64,000 bases of DNA from Planctomycetes bacterium B3_Pla. GTDB taxonomy: Bacteria; Planctomycetota; Phycisphaerae; Sedimentisphaerales; Anaerobacaceae. The first letter of the stretch is position 1, and every line of letters starts with the position of its first letter. Below are positions 49,660 to 58,825 of this stretch, one piece after another. The notes beneath the pieces were generated by a model. The model did no database searches and was not told the DNA's origin. It saw only the letters and a program-made list of their open reading frames with translations. Made by a program: the position numbers and the translations under genes. The stretch is taken from positions 186,001-250,000 of the forward strand of contig NJBM01000006.1 of assembly GCA_005223045.1 (NCBI GenBank), given 5' to 3'.

Positions 49660-50712
49660 ATGGTAAACAGATCTTTGGACCATATTGATACACTTGTAAT
49701 CCACTGCCCCAGTTGGGTGGGCGATATTGTTATGGCAACACCTACGTTCGATTGCTTTCGGGAGAACCTCCCTAACACAAAGATTGTCGGCCTGTTGAAG
49801 AAGAATGCCCAGGGTATAGTCCGGGATGGGCCCTGGTTTGACGGCTTCATCGACTGTCAAAACAGATCCTGGAGCGGCTTCTGGCATACCATAAAGCAGA
49901 TACGCGGGTGCAAACCGGACATGGCCGTCCTGCTGCCCAACTCTATCCGGTCGGCCTTAACTGTGCGGCTCGGCGGAGCAAAAAAAGTTTACGGTTATCG
50001 TCGCGACCTCCGAGGAGCATTTTTGAGCAGCGGCCCCAAACCTGTTCGGAGTAACCATGAGATTGTGCCCGTTCCAATGACCCGATATTATCTGGAAATC
50101 TGCCGCTGGCTGGGTTTGAAGACCCCTGAGCAGGCAAAACCGAGGCTCTTTGTAGGCGAGAAGCTGCTCAAACGCGGGCAATCACTGATTCAAAAATACG
50201 GCATTCAGGAAAAAGACTTCGTGGTCGGGCTGAACCCCGGTGCAAGTTTTGGCGCATCCAAATGCTGGCCTCCGGAACGTTTTGCCAAACTGGCAGAGCT
50301 ATGCGAAACAGAGTTTAATGCAAAGCTCTTACTTCTGTCCGGACCTGGTGAACAAGAAATAGCACGCGCTGTTATGGCAAAAAGCCTTGCCAACATCATC
50401 GACACCGGCCCCGACAAAGTCGATCTTGAGTTATTGAAACCGCTCGTGCGACGATGTAACCTGCTGGTCACCAATGACACTGGTCCCCGGCATTACGCCG
50501 TGGCCCTTGATGTGCCTGCGGTGGTCATTATGGGGCCGACAGATCCACGCCACACCGCCGCTAACCTGGACCGGACTGTCGTTGTTAGAAAAGAGCTGGA
50601 TTGTTCACCGTGTCATAAAAAAGTCTGCCCGCTGGAGCACCAGTGCATGACAGAGATAACTGCCGACGAAGTTTTGGCCGTGGCAGCGAAACTGCTGGAG
50701 GAGTGCAAGTAA
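49660..50712 (+). CDS. waaF: ADP-heptose:LPS heptosyltransferase (GT9)
   Basis: 350 residues. The N-terminal pattern VIHCPSWVGDIVMATPTF is the GT9 signature, and KKVYGYRRDLRGAFLS, VVGLNPGASFGASKCWPPERFAKLAEL, LLLLSGPGEQEIA, LLVTNDTGPRHYAVALDVPAVVIMG and CSPCHKKVCPLEHQCM match WaaF-type enzymes. It transfers heptose from ADP-heptose to the growing inner core on the cytoplasmic face. The gap to gmhB is 174 bases. It is followed within two bases by a second, more divergent GT9-like gene. The exact acceptor (WaaC- or WaaF-like position) cannot be told from sequence. Confidence 0.88.
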   Translation: MVNRSLDHIDTLVIHCPSWVGDIVMATPTFDCFRENLPNTKIVGLLKKNAQGIVRDGPWFDGFIDCQNRSWSGFWHTIKQIRGCKPDMAVLLPNSIRSALTVRLGGAKKVYGYRRDLRGAFLSSGPKPVRSNHEIVPVPMTRYYLEICRWLGLKTPEQAKPRLFVGEKLLKRGQSLIQKYGIQEKDFVVGLNPGASFGASKCWPPERFAKLAELCETEFNAKLLLLSGPGEQEIARAVMAKSLANIIDTGPDKVDLELLKPLVRRCNLLVTNDTGPRHYAVALDVPAVVIMGPTDPRHTAANLDRTVVVRKELDCSPCHKKVCPLEHQCMTEITADEVLAVAAKLLEECK

Positions 50713-50713
50713 T

Positions 50714-52297
50714 ATGGAACCTTCGGTGTATCGAGAAAAATGGTCTGCTTTGAAAAATGCCCCCGGCAATGAGGATGCACTTTCGCAACTGGCACGGCAG
50801 ATCGCCTTTTCTTTCGTCGACCGATATTATCAAGACGGCCTTTACCGGGCTGAGTATATCGACCTGCTGTGCGAAATGGCTACGTCATTTTCGGATACGC
50901 AGTTCAATAATAAAGCTTCATCGGCTCTTTTCGAAATAATCGTGGAAGAGCTTTGCGACGATTACGAAGAGATGCCCGTGGAGATCTACAGCCGGGTCAT
51001 GTCTCAGGTGATTTCTTACTGCCGAGACGTCCCCGAAGGAGTAGCGCTTGACCGGCGGCTGACGGATTTTGGAATCTCTACTTTCGACGACCTTTACAAT
51101 CGGGCCAACCTCGTGCATAGCCGCAGGTACACTTATGGTGCCGGCAGGCCTCCGGAGAAAATCATTCTGCTGTCACGCGTTACAATCGGGGCCGACGTGG
51201 CCATTCTCAGCGTGATGATACAACGCTTCATGAAAATGTTTCCGGACGCCGAAATTGTCATCATCGGCAACGCCAAGCTCGAAGGTATTTTCGGCGGCAA
51301 CCCACGTATCCAAATGCGCAGGCTCAGCTACGCTCGCGGCGGCGGGCTTTTCGAGCGTTTCTCAAGCTGGCACGCGGCCCTGGATATTCTCCAGACAGAG
51401 ATGCCTCCGGAAACCGAACAAAACGTTCTGCTGGTCGACCCGGACTCGCGAATCTCGCAACTGGGTGTCCTGCCCTTCACCCACAGTGACAACTATCTGT
51501 TTTTCAACAGCCGCAAATGCGATGAATCGGCGAAACATTCCTGCATGGCAGAGCTTGCAAATAGCTGGATGCACGATGTCTTCGGCGCTGGTGATTTCTG
51601 CCATCCGACGATTTGGGTGCCCTCCGGCGTTCGGCTCAGGGCCCGCCGTATCACTGAATCTCTGCGTGCCGCCGGATGCCGCCGCATAATTGCCGTAAAC
51701 TTCGGCTTCGGGACAAACCCTCGCAAGAGACTGAGCGATGACTTCGAGATTGAATTGCTGCGAGAGATACTAAAGGACCCCCGGACCGTCGTGCTCCTGG
51801 ACAGAGGTTTCGGCCGCAATGAGCTTTTGCGTTCTGCGTCACTTATCGCCGATATCGGCAACAGAGGCTTCCATGCGTCGGTTGCCTGCTTCGAGGATTC
51901 TCAGTACCCGAGGACATCACACGGCATAATCGGCATCGAGTGTGCTATCGGCGAAGTGGCGGCCCTTATCGCAGAGTGTGACGAGTTCATCGGTTACGAT
52001 TCTGCGTGTCAGCACATCGCAGCCGCTGCACAAACGCCGACTCTGACCATCTTTGCAGGAAGCAACAACATGGACTTTATCCGACGCTGGAGCGCCTGCG
52101 GAGATACGCAATGCAAAATCGTGCACGTCAACACGCTCGCTGATCCCGGGCACGTTGACACGGACGAGGTAATAGCGCGAATCATGGAAGAACGCTCCGG
52201 CAAAGCTCCGGGAGCCGTGGAGCCGGCGCATAAAATCCCTGAGATAAAGCCACCGCGCCGTACCGGCAAACAAGCCAAAAAAGCTGTGGATAGTTGA
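50714..52297 (+). CDS. Divergent GT9-like protein of unknown specificity
   Basis: 527 residues, about 170 longer than a normal GT9. The N-terminal 140 residues are helical and unrecognised (EKWSALKNAPGNEDALSQLA). From about 150 the fold is GT9-like: KIILLSRVTIGADVAILSVM, FPDAEIVIIGNAKLEGIF, and later IIAVNFGFGTNPRKRLSDDF and CDEFIGYDSACQHIAAAAQT, LTIFAGSN, which correspond to the nucleotide-sugar binding half. The usual GDxxxxTP start is RVTIGADVA, so activity may differ. The C-terminus is Lys/Pro-rich. It follows the heptosyltransferase by two bases and precedes a radical SAM gene, so it likely adds or modifies a core sugar. Confidence 0.6.
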   Translation: MEPSVYREKWSALKNAPGNEDALSQLARQIAFSFVDRYYQDGLYRAEYIDLLCEMATSFSDTQFNNKASSALFEIIVEELCDDYEEMPVEIYSRVMSQVISYCRDVPEGVALDRRLTDFGISTFDDLYNRANLVHSRRYTYGAGRPPEKIILLSRVTIGADVAILSVMIQRFMKMFPDAEIVIIGNAKLEGIFGGNPRIQMRRLSYARGGGLFERFSSWHAALDILQTEMPPETEQNVLLVDPDSRISQLGVLPFTHSDNYLFFNSRKCDESAKHSCMAELANSWMHDVFGAGDFCHPTIWVPSGVRLRARRITESLRAAGCRRIIAVNFGFGTNPRKRLSDDFEIELLREILKDPRTVVLLDRGFGRNELLRSASLIADIGNRGFHASVACFEDSQYPRTSHGIIGIECAIGEVAALIAECDEFIGYDSACQHIAAAAQTPTLTIFAGSNNMDFIRRWSACGDTQCKIVHVNTLADPGHVDTDEVIARIMEERSGKAPGAVEPAHKIPEIKPPRRTGKQAKKAVDS

Positions 52298-52341
52298 GCC
52301 TTGTCGGGCAGTAAATACGTTTAGCTAAAACCATAGACACT

Positions 52342-53862
52342 ATGAAAGTATTTTTCATTTACCCCTCGGCAGAATCGCAATTAGGCTTCAATTATGGTGT
52401 CTCCCATATCTCCTCCGTCCTCAAGCAGGCTGGACACGAGGTGGCATTCTGGCAGCTTTGTGAAGATATTGAGCCGCTTCCTTCCGAAGAACAATTCCTC
52501 GCCCGAATCGCAGGCGAAAAGCCCGACATACTTGCTTTCTCGGTAGTCACCAACCAGTGGCGTTATACCCGAATGCTGGCCTCTCAGGCCCGCAAGAAAT
52601 TCTCCATCCCCTTCGTGCTCGGCGGCATTCACGCTCTGGCCTGCACGGCGGAAATCCTGCAAACCGGTCTGTTCGATTACGTCTTTCGGGGCGAATGCGA
52701 AGAGGCTTTTCTGGAATTTGTGCAGAAACTGGACTGCGGGCAGAGCGTGGAAGATGTGCGCAATCTCGCCTTGATTCACAACGGCAAAGTCCGGATCAAT
52801 CCAGTGCGGCCCCTGCCGGACCTGACAAAGCTGCCCCCGAAAGACTACGAGAGCATGGATTTCCAGAGGATAATTGACGTAAAGCACGGCTGGGTGGGAT
52901 TGATGGCCTCACGAGGCTGTCCCTTTTCGTGCACTTACTGTTTCAATCACGTGATGGTCGACTCCTACAAGGACGACCTGCAATGCAGCTTCAAAGAGCT
53001 TAACTACATACGACAATTCACCATAGACCAGATGATCCGGGAAATTGAGTGCCTGCAAAAGAACTACCGTGATATCAAGATGTTTATATTCGACGATGAT
53101 CTGTTCACATTTGACAAGGTCTATGTGAAGGAGTTTTGCGAAGGCTACAAAAAGGTTTCCGGGATTCCCTTTGTTGTCAATGCACACGTCGGCTTTTTCG
53201 ATGACGAGTGCGCCAAGGCTCTGGCGCAGGCCAACTGCAAAATTGTCAAATTTGGCGTGGAGTCAGGCAGCCCAAAGATACGGAGCAGTATTCTCAACCG
53301 TCGCATGAGCAACGAGAAAATCATCGAGGCAATAAGAATCGTCGGCGACAACGATATGCATGCTTCGGTTTTTCTCATAATCGGTTTCCCGCATGAAACG
53401 CGCCAGGACGTGTTCGAGACCGTCGAGCTCATGGGTAAAGCCAAGCCAGGCCGATTCCGATGGACCTACTTCTTCCCGTTCCTGGGGACGCAAGCCTACC
53501 AGATCAGCCTCGACGGCGGCTACATCAACTTTGATAAAATGAATGAGCTGAGGAACTTCACCGAAGAATCCTGTCTGGAATTCGGCCCCGAGCATAACCT
53601 GTTGCTAAAGAAAATCGGTCGTATAATGCCCTGGTTTGTAAATGCAAATTCGGATTTGCCGGTGGCTGATTTTTACGCCGAAAAAACCGAAAGGATACTG
53701 GCGATGGACGAAGATCAATGGAACGAGGCCTCGCCCGGTCTGCTTGACAAGGACAGCGAGTATTCCCGACGTTTCTCTCACGAGGGACTGTCACACTACG
53801 CTGTCAAGTACAATCCGTTCATGGGTGTCATTTCCAACTATTTCCTGAGTGATGTGCAATAG
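52342..53862 (+). CDS. B12-binding-type radical SAM protein
   Basis: 506 residues. A cobalamin-binding-like N-terminal Rossmann domain (VFFIYPSAESQLGFNYGVSH; ADILAF-like DILAFSVV; FVLGGIHALACTAE; YVFRGECEEAFLEF) precedes the radical SAM core with GCPFSCTYCFN (CxxxCxxC), then MFIFDDDLFTFDKVYVKEF, VNAHVGFF and GVESGSPKIRSSILNRRM. The typical cobalamin-binding DxHxxG is not evident, so B12 may not be used. Such enzymes methylate or rearrange unactivated carbons, including in lipids and hopanoids. Its place inside the LPS-core block suggests a modification of lipid A or of a core sugar; this is inferred only from context. Confidence 0.75.
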   Translation: MKVFFIYPSAESQLGFNYGVSHISSVLKQAGHEVAFWQLCEDIEPLPSEEQFLARIAGEKPDILAFSVVTNQWRYTRMLASQARKKFSIPFVLGGIHALACTAEILQTGLFDYVFRGECEEAFLEFVQKLDCGQSVEDVRNLALIHNGKVRINPVRPLPDLTKLPPKDYESMDFQRIIDVKHGWVGLMASRGCPFSCTYCFNHVMVDSYKDDLQCSFKELNYIRQFTIDQMIREIECLQKNYRDIKMFIFDDDLFTFDKVYVKEFCEGYKKVSGIPFVVNAHVGFFDDECAKALAQANCKIVKFGVESGSPKIRSSILNRRMSNEKIIEAIRIVGDNDMHASVFLIIGFPHETRQDVFETVELMGKAKPGRFRWTYFFPFLGTQAYQISLDGGYINFDKMNELRNFTEESCLEFGPEHNLLLKKIGRIMPWFVNANSDLPVADFYAEKTERILAMDEDQWNEASPGLLDKDSEYSRRFSHEGLSHYAVKYNPFMGVISNYFLSDVQ

Positions 53863-53920
53863 CTTTCAATAAATAGAAAACTTTGTCGATTGTGAATGGT
53901 TTGCGGACAGGCGGTAAAAC

Positions 53921-54787
53921 GTGGGCGAACGAAGATTCATTGAAATCTCAAGATCGTTTTTCGTAGATCCGGATTATAAGACGGCGTTAGCCGGGATGGG
54001 TCTGACCTCCACCGATGCTGTCTTTTCTTTTGACGCGGCCGAGAATCTCTCCAAGGAGAATCTTGCCCGCTTCCGCAGCCGCCTGAGATTTGCAATAGAC
54101 TCGCCTCAGTCATCGCAGCCAACTACTGTATTTCTGAAGCGCTATGACCGCCCGCCAATTCTGGTCCAGCTTAAGAACTGGCTCTCAGCGCGCAGCAGGA
54201 AGAGCTGCGGCTTCCTCGAATTCGCTTCGGCAAATAAGCTCACAGCAGCGGGCATAAATGCCCCGAAAACTATTTCCTGCGGTGAGCAATGGGGTGTCCT
54301 GTTTGAAAAAAGGAGCTTTGTAATCACCGAGAATATTTCGGATGCAGAATCCCTGGAACGAAAACTGCCCGACTGTTTCAATGGACAAGCTACGAGCGAA
54401 AATTTGAAGCTGCGAAGGGATTTCATCGCTCAATTAGCGGGTTTCATAAAGAAATTCCACGAAACAGAGTACCGTCATCGAGACCTCTACTTCGCACACA
54501 TATTCTATAGTGATGACGGCAGGTTTTATCTGATAGATTTGGCTCGCGCCTTCAGACCAATCGTGCTGAGCCGGCGATTTCAGGTCAAAGACGTTGCGCA
54601 GGTTTATTATTCTGCTCCGGGCCGGTATTTCTCGCAGACCGACAGACTGCGTTTTTACATTGCGTACACGGGCCGGCGCAAACTCACAAACGAAGACAAA
54701 ATATTCATTCGGAGAGTGATAAGCAAGACAAGGCGAATGGCGCGGCACGACATTAAGCACGGCAGGGAAGTTCCCTTCGAGCACTGA
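53921..54787 (+). CDS. WaaP-like lipopolysaccharide core kinase
   Basis: 288 residues from a GTG start. The protein-kinase-like fold is recognised by VFLKRYDRPP (Lys), EFASANKLTAAGINAPK, and the catalytic segment FHETEYRHRDLYFAHIFYSD with FYLIDLARAF; HRD and DLARA correspond to the catalytic and Mg-binding motifs of the WaaP/KdkA group. It probably phosphorylates a core heptose or Kdo in the cytoplasm. It follows the radical SAM gene and precedes a GT4 glycosyltransferase by 24 bases. A weaker alternative is a general aminoglycoside-type kinase. Confidence 0.75.
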   Translation: MGERRFIEISRSFFVDPDYKTALAGMGLTSTDAVFSFDAAENLSKENLARFRSRLRFAIDSPQSSQPTTVFLKRYDRPPILVQLKNWLSARSRKSCGFLEFASANKLTAAGINAPKTISCGEQWGVLFEKRSFVITENISDAESLERKLPDCFNGQATSENLKLRRDFIAQLAGFIKKFHETEYRHRDLYFAHIFYSDDGRFYLIDLARAFRPIVLSRRFQVKDVAQVYYSAPGRYFSQTDRLRFYIAYTGRRKLTNEDKIFIRRVISKTRRMARHDIKHGREVPFEH

Positions 54788-54811
54788 CAATTTCGGGCCT
54801 GGTATCTTGCG

Positions 54812-56008
54812 ATGAAAAAAAGAATCGCGATCATTATAGAGCGGGCAAACATCGCCCTCGGCGGGGCGGAACGCTCGGTCCTCGAACTGGCGGCGGCATT
54901 GTCCGGGCTTGGTCTTGAGGTGGACATACTCACCGCAAAGGGCCGGACAGATATGGTCAACGTGCATATTCTATGCTCGGACGAGCGGGGCAGGCGCATT
55001 CGTTACTTCACTTTCGAGAAGGCACTGAAAAAGCACCTGTCCGAGACCAGTTACGACATAATCCACAGCGTTTTACCTTTCGATTTTGCCGATGTTTATC
55101 AGCCTCGCGGCGGCACGTATGCCGAGTCCATCCTGCGCAATGCCGCGAGCTACCAGTGTAAGTACGTTGAATCTTTCAAGAGGCTCACAGCCTTTACAAA
55201 TTGGCGCCGGACCGTGCTCTTGCACGCCGAGCGCAAATTGTCGCAGGGACCGAATGGGCCGGTAATCGCGGCGCTTTCGCAGTATGTCGCCGAGCAGTTC
55301 AAACAACTCTACGGCACGGACGAACAGCGCATAGTAACTATACCGAACGGCGTGAGAACGGGCAGGCGAATCAGCACAGGTCAGGCCGAAAGGCTCCGCG
55401 CACAGATATTGGCCGAGCTGCGCGTTAAAGAATCGGATGGCCCGGTCCTGTTTCTGTTCGTGGCGAATAATTTCAGACTGAAGGGCCTGGCGCCTTTGAT
55501 AAGAGCAATGTCCGCCGCAGCGCGTCGGGCTGCGCAGCGCAAAGGGTATTTAATCGTTGTCGGCACCGACCGAACTCGCAAATACAGCAGGCTTGCGAAA
55601 AAGCTCGACCAATCCACAAAAGGCAAAAAAGTCGTTTTCCTGGGTCCTGTGACCCATATTCAAAACGTGTTGTCGATAAGCGATGTTGCCGTCCTGCCGA
55701 CTTTTTATGACCCGTCCAGCAGATTCGTCCTCGAAGCCCTGGCGGCCGGCAAACCGGTCATAACTACGCGATTCAACGGTGCGACTGATCTGTTCGTTAA
55801 AGACAGACACGGAAAAATTGTTGACGCTCCCGAGAACATCGACGAACTGGCAGAAGCTGTAAGTTATTTCACCGATACGGACAACATCCAACAGGCGTCA
55901 CAGGCAATTGTTGAGGACAATCTCAAAGATAACATTTCTATCAACCGCGCGGCCGGGCAATTGATTGAGCTTTATGAATCCATATTAGAGAGGAGAGGCC
56001 GAGAATGA
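54812..56008 (+). CDS. GT4 glycosyltransferase, WaaG-like
   Basis: 398 residues. IAIIIERANIALGGAERSVLELAAAL is the N-terminal GT-B binding loop of GT4; IIHSVLPFDFADVYQPRGG and VAEQFKQLYGTDEQRIVTIPNGV follow. The C-terminal half has VLFLFVANNFRLKGLAPLIRA, VVFLGPVTHIQNVLSISDV, AVLPTFYDPSSRFVLEALAAGKPVITT (the EX7E-like nucleotide-binding segment). This matches LPS core hexosyltransferases such as WaaG. It overlaps plsY by 4 bases (ATGA). The donor sugar is not predictable. Confidence 0.83.
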   Translation: MKKRIAIIIERANIALGGAERSVLELAAALSGLGLEVDILTAKGRTDMVNVHILCSDERGRRIRYFTFEKALKKHLSETSYDIIHSVLPFDFADVYQPRGGTYAESILRNAASYQCKYVESFKRLTAFTNWRRTVLLHAERKLSQGPNGPVIAALSQYVAEQFKQLYGTDEQRIVTIPNGVRTGRRISTGQAERLRAQILAELRVKESDGPVLFLFVANNFRLKGLAPLIRAMSAAARRAAQRKGYLIVVGTDRTRKYSRLAKKLDQSTKGKKVVFLGPVTHIQNVLSISDVAVLPTFYDPSSRFVLEALAAGKPVITTRFNGATDLFVKDRHGKIVDAPENIDELAEAVSYFTDTDNIQQASQAIVEDNLKDNISINRAAGQLIELYESILERRGRE

Positions 56009-56676
56009 AGCACTTGATTTTCCCGCTGGCGATAATTGCCGCGTATTTGCTTGGCTCGATACCCTTTGGGCTGCTGATCGCAAAAGCTCACGGCAAAGAT
56101 CTGCGCTCGATAGGCTCGGGCAACATCGGCGCCACCAACGTATCCCGCGCCCTCGGCAGAAAATGGGCTTATTTCTGCTTCGCCCTCGATGTGCTTAAAG
56201 GCATGATTCCTATGCTCGCGACATTGCCACTCGCCGGCGCTGCGCCCGCTCAGTCGCAGGGCGAGAGGGTAGTTCAACTCTGGTTATGGCTTGCGGTAGG
56301 CTGTGCCGCCATACTGGGGCATATCTTCCCAATATACGTGAAATTCAAGGGCGGCAAGGGAGTCGCAACCAGCTTCGGCGTGGCGCTCGGGCTATGGCCT
56401 TACTATACGATTTGCGCCTCGTTCGCCCTGCTAACCTGGACGATAGTCGTTCTAATATGGCGCTACGTCTCTCTGGCTTCGATAGTTGCTTCGCTCGCCT
56501 TTCCTCTCGCCCTTCTTCTGGCAATAATACTAAGGCCCGGCTGGGAGCTTGACAGCCTGTGGCCTGTGCTTGTCACGGCTGTTGCAATCCCGGTTATGGT
56601 AATCATCCGGCACCGCGAAAACATCAAAAGGCTGATAGCAGGAACAGAGAGCAAAATCAGGCAGGGTAAAGACTAA
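56005..56676 (+). CDS. plsY: Acyl-phosphate glycerol-3-phosphate acyltransferase
   Basis: 223 residues with five or more membrane spans. The family motifs are all present: LLGSIPFGLLIAKAHGKDLR, GSGNIGATNVSRALG, DVLKGMIP and GHIFPIYVKFKGGKGVAT, FGVALGLWP. PlsY transfers an acyl group from acyl-phosphate to glycerol 3-phosphate in the inner membrane. It is the last gene of the block that begins at 44133 and links core/lipid A genes with phospholipid synthesis. It starts inside the previous gene's stop (ATGA). A tail of about 20 residues is basic and cytoplasmic. Confidence 0.92.
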   Translation: MKHLIFPLAIIAAYLLGSIPFGLLIAKAHGKDLRSIGSGNIGATNVSRALGRKWAYFCFALDVLKGMIPMLATLPLAGAAPAQSQGERVVQLWLWLAVGCAAILGHIFPIYVKFKGGKGVATSFGVALGLWPYYTICASFALLTWTIVVLIWRYVSLASIVASLAFPLALLLAIILRPGWELDSLWPVLVTAVAIPVMVIIRHRENIKRLIAGTESKIRQGKD

Positions 56677-56983
56677 TAGTTGTCCACTTGGTGAGGACTG
56701 ATTAACTCTGGAATTGGAACAGTGACGGCAGGATTGCAGGGGATATAGAAGATAAGCAATAAAGACAGCCCTGAGCCGAATAGCAACGGTCAACAAACCC
56801 ACTGGTGCAAGTAAGGCTCAAAGCAAGACCCATTTGCTATCGGCTCATACGACTATTTGTCTTTTACAGTTCTCGGCGAACCGGACTCCAAGCGGAATCT
56901 CAGACGTCATACTACTGACAATGAGGGTACAATCCGTTGCCGGCAAGTTGCAAATGATCTCAGCATTCAGACCGTCTGCTCGG
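56677..56983. other. Intergenic stretch between convergent genes
   Basis: About 300 bases between plsY and the cupin gene. I see no gene, no strong terminator hairpin and none of the window's repeat families. Confidence 0.35.
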
Positions 56984-57328
56984 TCAGCCTGCCGGTGTCG
57001 GAATGATGCAGAGCATTCTCAAGACCGAATCCCCCGTGTTCTTGAATCGGTGTTCTTTGTTCGGCGGCACAAATATCACGTGCTCGGCGCCGAACGGATG
57101 CTCCTGATCCTCGAATACAAAAGTCCCGTCTCCTTCCACTACGAACACCTCATGTTCCTGCGCATGCGTGTGCAAAGGTGTGTGCCCCCCGGGCTGTAAC
57201 TCGAACATCCGCATAGCGAAATTCTCCGCCCCGTCGGCTTTGGAAATAAGCCATCTTATTTCCACGTCCTTTGCACCATCCATCTCCACCGGACTCTTGC
57301 TCACATTGCTGGTTTTCTCTATCTTCAT
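56984..57328 (-). CDS. Cupin-domain protein
   Basis: 114 residues from the ATG at 57328, which has AAGGA eight bases upstream; a GTG at 57352 would add eight residues. It is a single cupin-2 barrel with motif 1 GGHTPLHTHAQEHEVFVVEG (two His and Glu as metal ligands) and motif 2 HVIFVPPNKEHRFKNTG. Small one-domain cupins bind metal and often sugars or small acids; no function can be given. It is 33 bases downstream of gatB on the same strand. Confidence 0.85.
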   Translation of the reverse strand: MKIEKTSNVSKSPVEMDGAKDVEIRWLISKADGAENFAMRMFELQPGGHTPLHTHAQEHEVFVVEGDGTFVFEDQEHPFGAEHVIFVPPNKEHRFKNTGDSVLRMLCIIPTPAG

Positions 57329-57361
57329 TCCTTTGTCCTTCTCATTTGTCACCGCGAGTCC

Positions 57362-58825
57362 TCAACCGAGTTTCCTGTCGAGAATCTCAGAAACCACCTT
57401 CGGATTCGCCTGGCCCTTCGTTTTCTGCATGACCTGCCCCAACAGAAAGCCCCGCGCCTTCTTGGTCTTCTTGCCGCCGCTGGTCACGTCCTCGACCGCA
57501 TTTGGATTATCCGCAAGCACCTGATCGACGATTGCCTCCAACTCGCCGGCATCACTTTTCTGGATCAGATTGAGTTCCTCGGCCAGAACTTCCGGATCCT
57601 TGCCGGTCTCGACCATTGCCTCAAATACAGACGCTGAGGAACTGGCGCTGATGGTATCGGCTTCGATCATCCCCGCCAGGCGTGCAACGCTCTGGGGTGT
57701 GATCCCCAAATCCCTTACGCTGCATCCCTTTTCATTTGCCATTTTCAGGCCCGTTTGCGTAAGTATATTGCAAACCCGCTTCGGCTCGCCGCCTGCTTTG
57801 ACCGCTTCGTCGAAGAAATCCGCCGTCGAGCGATCTGCCGTCAGAACACCGGCGTCGTAGTCGCTTAGCTTGTGCTGCTCGACATAGCGCATCTGCCTTT
57901 TGAGCGGCAGCTCACACAAACGCGACCGGATCTCGTCCAGCCACTCCTGCGTCAATTCCACCGGCACCAAATCAGGCTCAGGGAAGTATCTGTAATCGTG
58001 GGCCTCCTCCTTTTCCCTTTGCAGGACAGTTACTTCGCGCTCATCGTCCCAGCCTCGTGTGGTCTTGCTGCCCACCTGCATTACTTTGCCGGTTTCGAGG
58101 AATTCGTCGAGCTGCCTGTGCTCTTCGTAGTTCACGCTTCTTTCCAGCGCCCGGAAGCTGTTGAGGTTCTTGATTTCGACGATGGAGGTCCTGTATTCCG
58201 TGCCGTCTTTGGTGATAGCCAGATTTATGTTGGGCTCGAAACGCATGTGCCCTTTCTGCATATCGGCTTCGGAGACGCCCAAGAATCTTACCATCCGCTG
58301 CAATTCGACCGCGAGCGCCCGCACTTCCGCTCCGCTATTCATATCGGGCTCGGTGACAATCTCCAGCAGCGGCGTGCCGGTTCTGTTCAAATCCACCTGC
58401 GAGAAATTGCCCGCCGTGTGGAGGTTCTTGCCGGCATCTTCTTCGAGGTGCGCTCGTATAATTCCGATCTTCTTGATCCGCCCCGATTCGAGAGGTATTT
58501 CGATAAAACCTTTCTCGCCGAGCGGCAAATCGTACTGGCTTATCTGGTAATTCTTCGGCAGGTCGGGATAGTAGTAGCTCTTTCTGTCCCACTTGGTGAA
58601 GGTCGGTATCCGGCAGTCGAGGGCCATCGCCGTTAGCACGGAGTATTCGTACGCCCGCTTATTCATAACCGGCAAAACTCCGGGCATGCCCAGGCACACG
58701 GGACATACCCTGCTGTTAGGCTCGGCGCCGAACTCCACGGCACAACTGCAAAACATCTTGCTCTCAGTGCAAAGTTGCACGTGGATTTCCAAGCCCACTA
58801 TCACTTTGTGTTGCAGCTCACTCAT
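57362..58825 (-). CDS. gatB: Aspartyl/glutamyl-tRNA amidotransferase subunit B
   Basis: 487 residues, the usual length. It starts VIVGLEIHVQLCTESKMFC and holds CPVCLGMPGVLPVMN, FTKWDRKSYYYPDLPKNYQI, HLEEDAGKNLH, DLNRTGTPLLEIVTEPDM, MRFEPNINLAI and the C-terminal YqeY-like domain. With GatA and GatC it converts Glu-tRNA(Gln) and Asp-tRNA(Asn) to Gln- and Asn-tRNA. It overlaps gatA by 4 bases. The order on the minus strand is gatC, esterase, gatA, gatB. Confidence 0.95.
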   Translation of the reverse strand: MSELQHKVIVGLEIHVQLCTESKMFCSCAVEFGAEPNSRVCPVCLGMPGVLPVMNKRAYEYSVLTAMALDCRIPTFTKWDRKSYYYPDLPKNYQISQYDLPLGEKGFIEIPLESGRIKKIGIIRAHLEEDAGKNLHTAGNFSQVDLNRTGTPLLEIVTEPDMNSGAEVRALAVELQRMVRFLGVSEADMQKGHMRFEPNINLAITKDGTEYRTSIVEIKNLNSFRALERSVNYEEHRQLDEFLETGKVMQVGSKTTRGWDDEREVTVLQREKEEAHDYRYFPEPDLVPVELTQEWLDEIRSRLCELPLKRQMRYVEQHKLSDYDAGVLTADRSTADFFDEAVKAGGEPKRVCNILTQTGLKMANEKGCSVRDLGITPQSVARLAGMIEADTISASSSASVFEAMVETGKDPEVLAEELNLIQKSDAGELEAIVDQVLADNPNAVEDVTSGGKKTKKARGFLLGQVMQKTKGQANPKVVSEILDRKLG

